From contig NZ_CAJYVQ010000008.1 of the NCBI RefSeq assembly GCF_913778665.1, positions 728,892 through 792,891 on the forward strand: a DNA stretch of 64,000 nt, in the 5' to 3' direction. This document shows, one piece after another, positions 57,982 through 64,000 of the stretch; position 1 is the stretch's first letter; each line of letters opens with the position of its first letter. The DNA comes from an uncultured Stenotrophomonas sp. (GTDB taxonomy: Bacteria; Pseudomonadota; Gammaproteobacteria; Xanthomonadales; Xanthomonadaceae). The position numbers were made by a program, and so were the translations under genes. The notes beneath the pieces are model-generated. The model saw only the letters and a list, made by a program, of their open reading frames with translations, searched no databases and was not told where the DNA came from.

Positions 57982-58181
57982 ATCCGGGCGGGCTGCCTGA
58001 ACCGATCGCGAGCTGAGATGGCGTTCAGCTGCGGCTATGTGCTTTGTGACGTGGCGTAAACGATGCCCGGCGTATTCCCGGCATCAAGGTTCCTGGCTTC
58101 TACGCAGCGCCTGTGTAGTCCGGAAACCGGTCGGAGCCGTTCCTGCTCCATTCTTCTTCCTTCATTGCAAGGATCACGGCC

Positions 58182-58664
58182 ATGAACACCTCACTGCGCT
58201 ACAGCCGCTGCCTGCTGGCAGGTGCGCTGCTGGTGCTGCCATTGCTGGGTGGCGTCTCCGTCGCCAGCGCCGAACGTCGCCCCGAAGGCGGACCACACCT
58301 GCCGGTGCCGCGCGAAGAACCGATGCGCGCCCCGTGGGGCTATCCAAGGATGGAGCGCCCGCGCGAACTCGGCAATGCTCGGCCGGCGTTCCGCGAGGAG
58401 TACCGGCACAACTTCCGCGCCGACCATGCGTTCCGGATCGGTCCGTACCATCCGCCGGTCGGTTACGCCTATCAGCGTTGGCACTATGGCCAGATCCTGC
58501 CGCGCCCGTATTGGGTGGGCGACTACATCCTCAACGACTTCTGGCTGTTCGGCCTGGACGTGCCGCCGATGGGGCTTGAATGGGTGCGCTACGGGCCGGA
58601 CGCACTGCTGATCAATACCCGCAGCGGCGAGATCGTGCAGGTCGTGTACGGTCGCTTCTTCTGA
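58182..58664 (+). CDS. RcnB-family periplasmic protein
   Basis: A 160-residue exported protein with a signal peptide (cleavage near ASA). A basic, Pro/His-rich middle follows, then the RcnB C-terminal domain (WVRYGPDALLINTRSGEIVQ to the VVYGRFF end). E. coli RcnB helps regulate nickel and cobalt balance in the periplasm; the many His and Tyr residues here fit metal binding, but this is inferred. AAGGA lies about nine bases before the ATG. No rcnA efflux gene is nearby. About 200 bases before it show no other gene. Confidence 0.82.
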   Translation: MNTSLRYSRCLLAGALLVLPLLGGVSVASAERRPEGGPHLPVPREEPMRAPWGYPRMERPRELGNARPAFREEYRHNFRADHAFRIGPYHPPVGYAYQRWHYGQILPRPYWVGDYILNDFWLFGLDVPPMGLEWVRYGPDALLINTRSGEIVQVVYGRFF

Positions 58665-58711
58665 GGCCGACGCAGGCCTCCCGCGCCTGCGCGCGCACGG
58701 CGGCCATTGCG

Positions 58712-59569
58712 TTACGGCCCCGGCGCCATCTTCTTCTGGCGCGCCTTGAAGCCATTGAACAGCGGCGCGATCAGCGGGTTGTAGCTCTGCGCGATGCGCT
58801 TGCGCAGCCAGCTGGCCGGGCGGTTGCGGATCGCGAAGCGGTAGATGCGCTCCGGGTCGCCGCCGATCACGTTGCGGCCGAACGGGTGGGTGGTGTGCAG
58901 GTAGCGGAAGCCGTGCTCGCGTGCCACTTCGATGTGGTCCTGGTCGAAGTCGCCATACGGCCAGCACAGCGTGTCCGACACGTCGCCCAGCTTGTCCTGC
59001 AGCACCTCGCGTGAGATCGCCAGGTCCCGGCTCAGGCCCGCGCGGCGCTGCGCGCGGTCGAGATCATCGCGGCGCAGCCAACGGGTGTGGGTGTGGGTGT
59101 GGCAATGCACTTCGAAGGTGCCGGCGGCAATGGCCGCGCGCGCTTCGCTCCACCGCATCATCACGTCATCGCTGCGGCCCTGTTCGTAGATCGCCGCCTC
59201 GCAGCCGCGATGGTCCGGCGTGGCCGGCAGCGTTGCCCCGGCGATGCCGGCGTGCGGACGTTCCGGGCCTTCACCCATCCAGCCGGTCACCACGAACACC
59301 ACGGCGTGCATGCCGTACTTCTGCAGGATGGGGTGTGCATACACCCAGTTGTCCAGGTAGCCATCGTCGAAGGTGATCACGATCGACTTGCGCGGTACCG
59401 GCGTGCCGGCCAGGAAACCGGCGTACTGCTCCAGCGTCAGCGAGGTCCAGCCGTTATCGGCCAGCCACGCGATCTGGCTCTCGAAGTTTTCCGGTGACAC
59501 GGTGATCATGCCCGGCGACGGACTGACGTGGTGGTGCATCAGCACCGGTACGGTTCGGGCATCAGCCAT
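58712..59569 (-). CDS. Polysaccharide deacetylase family protein (NodB fold)
   Basis: A 285-residue carbohydrate esterase family 4 protein. The NodB motifs are present: TFDDGY (Asp68/Asp69), CHTHTHT with the metal histidines, and CWPYGDF. An insertion (about 96-135, with ERPHAGIAG) is seen between motifs. No signal peptide is evident, so it may act on lipid-linked or cytoplasmic glycans. It is the last gene of an envelope operon and overlaps the glycosyltransferase gene by eight bases; it probably removes acetyl groups from a sugar added by that enzyme (inference). Confidence 0.9.
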   Translation of the reverse strand: MADARTVPVLMHHHVSPSPGMITVSPENFESQIAWLADNGWTSLTLEQYAGFLAGTPVPRKSIVITFDDGYLDNWVYAHPILQKYGMHAVVFVVTGWMGEGPERPHAGIAGATLPATPDHRGCEAAIYEQGRSDDVMMRWSEARAAIAAGTFEVHCHTHTHTRWLRRDDLDRAQRRAGLSRDLAISREVLQDKLGDVSDTLCWPYGDFDQDHIEVAREHGFRYLHTTHPFGRNVIGGDPERIYRFAIRNRPASWLRKRIAQSYNPLIAPLFNGFKARQKKMAPGP

Positions 59570-60707
59570 GTCCCAGCTCCTTCAGCCACTGCTGGTAATA
59601 ATGTTCGGTGGTTTCGCCGTGGCCGGCCGGGGTGAAGCGGTGTGCGCTGCGCATCCAGTCCCAGCCGGCGCGGCCCATCTGCCGGCGTCGTTCCGGATCA
59701 TCCACCAGCAGGCGCAGGGCGCCGGTCAGGGCTGCATTGTCGCCCAAACGCGTGAGGATTGCGTTGCTCCCATCGACCACCATCTCCGGCACGCCGCCGA
59801 CCCGTGTGGCCACGATCGGCACGCCGACATAGGCCGCTTCCAGGAACACGGTGCCGGCAGCTTCCTTGTGCGAGGCCAGCGCGAAGATGTCGAAGCCGGC
59901 CATCAGCCGGCAGGCACCGTCGCGGTAGCCCAGCAGGTGGACCTGCTGCTGCAGCCCGTGCTCGGCACACATCGCCTGCAGCCGCTCCATCACCGCCTGG
60001 CCATCGCCCACCACCACCAGGTGCAGGTTCGGGTTGGCCTTGCACAGCGGGACCATCGCCTGCAGCAGGTCGGCATGGCCCTTGGGTTCACGCAGCACCG
60101 CCACGCAGCCGACCACCACGTCCTGCTCGCCGAAACCGAGTTCGGCGCGCACTTCGGCGCGTACCTCCTGCAGGCGCTGCCAAGGGTTTTCCAGGCGCAT
60201 GTCGCTCCAGCGCGGCGGTACCGCGATCGGCGGCACGATGCCGATGTGCTCGGCTGGAATGCCGCGATCGGTGAGCAGCTGCTTGACGAAGCTGCTGACG
60301 GTCAGCACCCGGTGCGGAAGGCCGGTATAGGTCAGCAACGAGTTGACCGGGCTCATCAGGTGGCGCGAGCGCACCACCAGCGGCGTGCCGCCCAGGCGGG
60401 CGCCGGCGGCGGCGATCAGCGCGTCGCGACGGCTGGTGGTATTGACCACGTCGTAGCGTTCGCGGCGCACCAGCCGCGAGACCGACCAGATGCCTCGCAG
60501 CAGGCGCGCCAGGCCGCCCATGCGCAGAGTGTGCACGGTAAAGCCATCATCGCGGGCCAGCTGTGCCAGCCGCGCGTCGGGCTGGCACAGCAGCGACACC
60601 ACATGGCCGCGCGCGCGCATGGCCTGCATGTGGCGGAAGATGTAGATCTCCTGGCCACCCATTCCCTTGGCGGCTTCGGTGTGCAGGATGCGCAGTTGGC
60701 GTTTCAT
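59562..60707 (-). CDS. Group 4 glycosyltransferase
   Basis: A 381-residue GT-B fold enzyme. The N-terminal domain has the acceptor-side loop KGMGGQEIYI, and the C-terminal GT4 domain has the donor-binding motif HKEAAGTVFLEA. It starts 17 bases after the YejM-like gene and overlaps the deacetylase gene, so the three are translated from one message. It probably adds a sugar to a lipid-linked or LPS-type acceptor; donor and acceptor are unknown. Confidence 0.9.
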   Translation of the reverse strand: MKRQLRILHTEAAKGMGGQEIYIFRHMQAMRARGHVVSLLCQPDARLAQLARDDGFTVHTLRMGGLARLLRGIWSVSRLVRRERYDVVNTTSRRDALIAAAGARLGGTPLVVRSRHLMSPVNSLLTYTGLPHRVLTVSSFVKQLLTDRGIPAEHIGIVPPIAVPPRWSDMRLENPWQRLQEVRAEVRAELGFGEQDVVVGCVAVLREPKGHADLLQAMVPLCKANPNLHLVVVGDGQAVMERLQAMCAEHGLQQQVHLLGYRDGACRLMAGFDIFALASHKEAAGTVFLEAAYVGVPIVATRVGGVPEMVVDGSNAILTRLGDNAALTGALRLLVDDPERRRQMGRAGWDWMRSAHRFTPAGHGETTEHYYQQWLKELGHG

Positions 60708-60724
60708 GGGGCGATCCTTCTTAG

Positions 60725-62605
60725 TCAGCGGTTGCGGAAGCGGGTCAGCGCTTCCCAGGCGGTTCGGACGGCAGCGGCATCCGGGGTCTGTTGCGGCAAC
60801 GGGCGGTAGTGCAGGTCCAGTGCCGTGGCGTTGCCGAACTTGTCGAACACGTAGATGGCGTTCCCGTGGCGGACGGCGCGTTGCGACCAGCTCTCCACCA
60901 CCAGGGCGCGCTCGCCTGCGGGCTCGGCCAGCAGGTCCTGCCCGGTGCTGAAGTCGGACAGCGCGTTCTCGCAGCCCAGCGCATGGCGCATCAACGTCGG
61001 CACCCAGTCTTCATGCGAGCTGGTGCGCGTTTCGTGTCCCTGGGCCTGGCCGGGCCAATGCAGCACGAACGGCACCTGCAGCTGGTAGTCGGAGAAGTTG
61101 CCGTTGTGGCCCCAGTAGTTCAGCTTGAGATCGTTGAATTCTTCGGCGTGATCGCCGGTGACCAGCACGATCGTCTCCTGCTCCAGGCCCTGCATGCGCA
61201 GATCGTCCAGCAGCGTGCCCAGCAAGCTGTCGGCGTAGTGCACCGCGGTCCGGTAGCGGTTCAACTCGGGGGTCGGATCGTGGTCCGGGCCGAACTTCAG
61301 GAAGTCGATTTCGCCGGCCATCGGCGTCGCCAGCGGCGGATAGCCTGCCGGGATGTGGTACGGCGCATGGGTGGAATCAAGGAAAACGAAGCCGAACCAC
61401 GGCGTATGCGCGGCCTGGCTGGTGCGGATGTCGTTGCGCAGCGAGGCCACGATGCTGCGGTCACGACCTTCCGATCCCAGCGCGGATGGACCCTGGTGCA
61501 GCTGGTCACGCACGTCGGCGAACGCGGTGCGGTCGAATTCCGGGCTGTACAGCGGCGCACTGCCATACAGATGCAGGTCATAGCCCTGCTGCTGCAGCAC
61601 CTTGAACAGCTGCGAGCCGCGCTGTTCGTCGAGCATGCTCGGCCAGTAGCCGCCCGGCAGGCCGTAGAGCAGGCCGAACAAGCCGTAACGGGTGGCATTG
61701 CCGGTGCTGAAGTGGCGGTCGTACACGCGTGCGGACTGGGCCAGAGCCGAGGCATTGGGCATCACCTGCGGGATGAGGGCGTCGTGCCGCAGCGATTCCA
61801 GCACCACCATCAACACGTTGGGGCGGTGCGGGTTCTGGCAGCGCAGCGGTTGCAGCGGATACAGCAGCTGGGCATGGCGCGGATCGGGCAGGCCGACCTG
61901 CTGTTCGCTGACCACGCCCAGCCTGCGCATGAAGCTCTTGGCGGTGATCGGCTGGGCCCAGGGCAGGTAGTTCCACTGGGCGATCACATCGCGGTCGCCG
62001 CGCGCGTCGTAGTAGGCCGTAGCGACCTGGCCGCTGGCCATCAGCACGACCACCAGCGCCCATGCCTGCAGCACCCGGCGCCGGCGCGGCGCGGCCGGCA
62101 GCAGCTTCCAGCAGGCCCAGGCCAGCAGGCTTTCGGCGGTGAAGATGGCGGCCACTAGTACACCCACCTGCAACCAGGTCTTCCACGACAGGGCGACCTG
62201 GTCCTGCAGCGCGCCGCCGAACACCATGTTCACCACCATGGCATTGAGGTGGAAGCGGTACAGGGTGAAGACCTTGGCATCGACCAGCAGCAGGCACAGC
62301 CACAATCCCTGCAGCAGCACCGCGCTGAGGCTCAGCGTGCGCGCGCTGCGCGACCACAGGCCCAGCAGCAGGGGCAGCAGGCCGGCCAGCGCGCCGAACG
62401 CCAGCAGATGGCCGGGCAGGGCGATCGCCAGGTAGGCCAGGCCCTGGCGGCCGCCAGGATTGTCCTGCAGCGGCACGTTGCCCAGGATGATCAGCGCCGC
62501 AATGACCGCGTTGCCGGCCACGAACAGCGACCACCACGCCAGCCGGCGCCAACGGAGGGCAGGGCCGGCGAGGGTGACGGACGCAGTGTCTGAAGCGTTG
62601 GGCAT
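60725..62605 (-). CDS. YejM/PbgA-like DUF3413 sulfatase-fold membrane protein
   Basis: A 626-residue inner-membrane protein. The DUF3413-type N-terminal part (about 20-200) has about five transmembrane helices, and a periplasmic alkaline phosphatase/sulfatase-fold domain follows (about 270-600). Motifs seen: NVLMVVLESLRHD, STGNATRYGLFGLLYG (the nucleophile position), STHAPYH and VTGDHAEE. E. coli YejM (PbgA/LapC) senses periplasmic LPS and controls LpxC degradation, and is thought to be inactive as a hydrolase. The likeness is in domain order, not proven function. ATG 62605 begins the homologous part; upstream in-frame codons lie in promoter DNA. Confidence 0.88.
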   Translation of the reverse strand: MPNASDTASVTLAGPALRWRRLAWWSLFVAGNAVIAALIILGNVPLQDNPGGRQGLAYLAIALPGHLLAFGALAGLLPLLLGLWSRSARTLSLSAVLLQGLWLCLLLVDAKVFTLYRFHLNAMVVNMVFGGALQDQVALSWKTWLQVGVLVAAIFTAESLLAWACWKLLPAAPRRRRVLQAWALVVVLMASGQVATAYYDARGDRDVIAQWNYLPWAQPITAKSFMRRLGVVSEQQVGLPDPRHAQLLYPLQPLRCQNPHRPNVLMVVLESLRHDALIPQVMPNASALAQSARVYDRHFSTGNATRYGLFGLLYGLPGGYWPSMLDEQRGSQLFKVLQQQGYDLHLYGSAPLYSPEFDRTAFADVRDQLHQGPSALGSEGRDRSIVASLRNDIRTSQAAHTPWFGFVFLDSTHAPYHIPAGYPPLATPMAGEIDFLKFGPDHDPTPELNRYRTAVHYADSLLGTLLDDLRMQGLEQETIVLVTGDHAEEFNDLKLNYWGHNGNFSDYQLQVPFVLHWPGQAQGHETRTSSHEDWVPTLMRHALGCENALSDFSTGQDLLAEPAGERALVVESWSQRAVRHGNAIYVFDKFGNATALDLHYRPLPQQTPDAAAVRTAWEALTRFRNR

Positions 62606-62810
62606 GATGCGGGCGGGTCGGGAGGGCACGGTTGGAGCGTGTTGAACGCGCAGCGGCAACGTAAGGGATTCGTTAAAGTACGCGCGGGTCGCGCATTGTA
62701 TCGGTTTGTTTCCTGGCATCGGGTAGCGTCCGCCGGGCGATCTGTCACAATGTTCAGGCGGGCCATGAATGCGCGGGCCCCCCAAGACCAACGACAAGCC
62801 AGGAACCGCT

Positions 62811-63746
62811 GTGAGCCAGATCCCCACCCTCGACATCACCCGTTTTGACAGCGACCGCGACGCCTTCGTGGCCGAGCTGGGCGCGGCCTACCGCCAATGG
62901 GGATTCGCGGGCATCCGCAACCACGGCATTCCGCAGGCCGAGATCGACGCGGCCTACGATGCCTTCAAGGCCTTCTTCGCCCTGCCCGACGAGGTCAAGC
63001 GCAAGTACCATGTGGCCGGCAGCGGCGGCGCCCGCGGCTATACCCCGTTCGGGGTGGAAACCGCCAAGGGCTCCAAGCACTTCGACCTGAAGGAGTTCTG
63101 GCATATCGGCCGTGAAATCGCCGATGACTCCAAGTACCGCGACGTGATGGCACCGAACCTGTGGCCGACCGAGGTCGAAGGCTTCCGTGAGCGCGGCTAC
63201 GGCCTGTACCAGGCGCTGGACAACCTGGGCTCGCGCGTGCTTTCGGCGCTGGCCCTGCACATTGGTCTGCCGGAAGACTTCTTCGCCGACAAGACCAACT
63301 TCGGCAACTCGATCCTGCGCCCGATCCACTACCCGCCGATCACCACCGACGACATTCCGAACGTGCGAGCCGGTGCGCATGGCGACATCAACTTCATCAC
63401 CCTGCTGGTCGGTGCCAGCGCGGCTGGCCTGGAAGTACAGTCGCACGAGGGCGAGTGGGTGCCGTTCACCTCCGATGCCGACACCATCGTGGTCAACATC
63501 GGCGACATGCTGCAGCGCCTGACCAACCACGTGTACCCGTCGACCATCCATCGCGTGGTCAACCCCCCGGGCGAGCTGGCCCGCCAGCCGCGCTACTCGG
63601 TGCCGTTCTTCCTGCACCCGAACCCGGACTTCCTGATCGACGTGCTGCCGTCGTGCATCACCGCCGAGAACCCGAGCCGGTACCCGGAGCCGATCACCGC
63701 CCACGGCTTTCTCGAGGAACGCCTGCGCGAGATCAAGCTGAAGTAA
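62811..63746 (+). CDS. Isopenicillin N synthase-like 2OG-Fe(II) oxygenase
   Basis: A 311-residue non-haem iron oxygenase of the isopenicillin N synthase-like group. The iron ligands are His190, Asp192 (HGD) and His247 (STIHRV), and the 2-oxoglutarate or substrate pair Arg261/Ser263 is in RYSVPFF. The N-terminal DIOX_N half is complete (GFAGIRNHGI). Bacterial members are widespread and mostly uncharacterised; this one need not make antibiotics. GTG 62811 has AGGA six bases upstream and starts the conserved segment. It has a clear terminator and no operon partners. Confidence 0.9.
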   Translation: MSQIPTLDITRFDSDRDAFVAELGAAYRQWGFAGIRNHGIPQAEIDAAYDAFKAFFALPDEVKRKYHVAGSGGARGYTPFGVETAKGSKHFDLKEFWHIGREIADDSKYRDVMAPNLWPTEVEGFRERGYGLYQALDNLGSRVLSALALHIGLPEDFFADKTNFGNSILRPIHYPPITTDDIPNVRAGAHGDINFITLLVGASAAGLEVQSHEGEWVPFTSDADTIVVNIGDMLQRLTNHVYPSTIHRVVNPPGELARQPRYSVPFFLHPNPDFLIDVLPSCITAENPSRYPEPITAHGFLEERLREIKLK

Positions 63747-63753
63747 TGAGAAG

Positions 63754-63774
63754 GCCGCCGAAAGGCGGCTTTTT
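63754..63774 (+). terminator. Rho-independent terminator of the oxygenase gene
   Basis: The stem GCCGCC/GGCGGC with GAAA loop (63754-63769) is followed by TTTTTCTTT and lies seven bases after the stop codon. Confidence 0.93.
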
Positions 63775-63836
63775 CTTTGCAGGGCTGCGCCCTGCACCTG
63801 CAGAGGCCAAAGCCAGAGCCAAAGCCAAAGCGGCTC

Positions 63837-64000
63837 TGGGTTTCTGCGGGTTGGGCGGGGCGGTGTGGGTGGGCAGGACACGCCGTAAACCCGTCCATGG
63901 GGGCTCGATGGCGCCATCCATGGCGCCAACGAGCCCCCATGGACTGGTTTACGGCGTGTCCTGCCCACCCAAACCCCCCCCCCCAACCCGCACAAACCCA
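63837..64000. repeat. Giant near-perfect palindrome, 71-bp arms, running to the window edge
   Basis: The inner arms 63867-63907 and 63930-63970 match over 41 bases with one mismatch. The symmetry continues outwards with a few mismatches to 63837 and 64000, and the window ends before the palindrome does. The 22-base centre holds a smaller palindrome pair (ATGGCGCCAT and TGGCGCCA). A run of 12 C occurs in the right arm. Just to the left, 63806-63831 is a short 6-base tandem repeat of the GCCAAA type. No gene is seen in 63775-64000. Confidence 0.9.

Overview
The window looks like a chromosomal segment of a Stenotrophomonas species (Lysobacteraceae/Xanthomonadaceae), probably of the S. maltophilia group. 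The signs are high GC, dense GTAG-headed palindromes of the SMAG/REP type between genes, several large TonB-dependent receptors, the truA-trpF ... trpB-trpA-accD order, and xanthomonad-type proteins throughout. This assignment is inference from content; no 16S rRNA gene is present. I found no rRNA, tRNA, CRISPR array, prophage or insertion sequence.

Layout. 1-3.8 kb: end of an EamA transporter gene, an alkyltransferase-like DNA repair protein, a rhomboid protease, a phytoene desaturase-like oxidoreductase and a PhnB-like VOC protein. 3.9-8.3 kb: two M13 metallopeptidases in tandem; the first has lost two active-site histidines, the second is an intact lipoprotein. 8.5-22 kb: four TonB-dependent receptors, two Oar-like with a carboxypeptidase-regulatory N-terminus and two tandem paralogues, with an Mrp/ApbC ATPase gene between the third and fourth. 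22.5-33.3 kb: housekeeping and envelope genes (dcd, a HIT protein, a dienelactone hydrolase, rimO, greB, a HerA-like ATPase, a MltD-like lytic transglycosylase, an RraB-like protein, psd, a SCO copper chaperone). 33.4-41.5 kb: an overlapping run prmB-aroC-hydroxyacid dehydrogenase, then asd, fimV, a VOC protein, truA and trpF.

41.7-51.7 kb: a compact five-gene cassette encoding a YqiJ-like OB-fold membrane protein, a YqiK-like flotillin, a 1798-residue DUF3686/AAA+ ATPase, a 234-residue helical protein of unknown family and a TelA-type toxic-anion-resistance protein. It lies between trpF and the rest of the tryptophan genes and is the best candidate for a poorly described multi-protein system. 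51.8-57.9 kb: trpI, transcribed divergently from trpB, then a putative lipoprotein gene, trpA, accD and glmM. 58.2-63.7 kb: an RcnB-like protein, a minus-strand envelope operon (YejM/PbgA-like sulfatase-fold protein, GT4 glycosyltransferase, polysaccharide deacetylase) and an isopenicillin-N-synthase-like oxygenase. The window ends inside a very large near-perfect palindrome.

How the parts work together: trpF, trpB and trpA supply steps of tryptophan synthesis, with TrpI as the likely activator of trpBA. aroC feeds chorismate into the same pathway. asd, accD, glmM, psd, the lytic transglycosylase and the YejM-like operon all serve envelope or precursor synthesis. The TonB-dependent receptors and M13 peptidases suggest a lifestyle of scavenging polymers or peptides. 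Palindromic repeats recur at gene ends and in several cases supply the stop codon.
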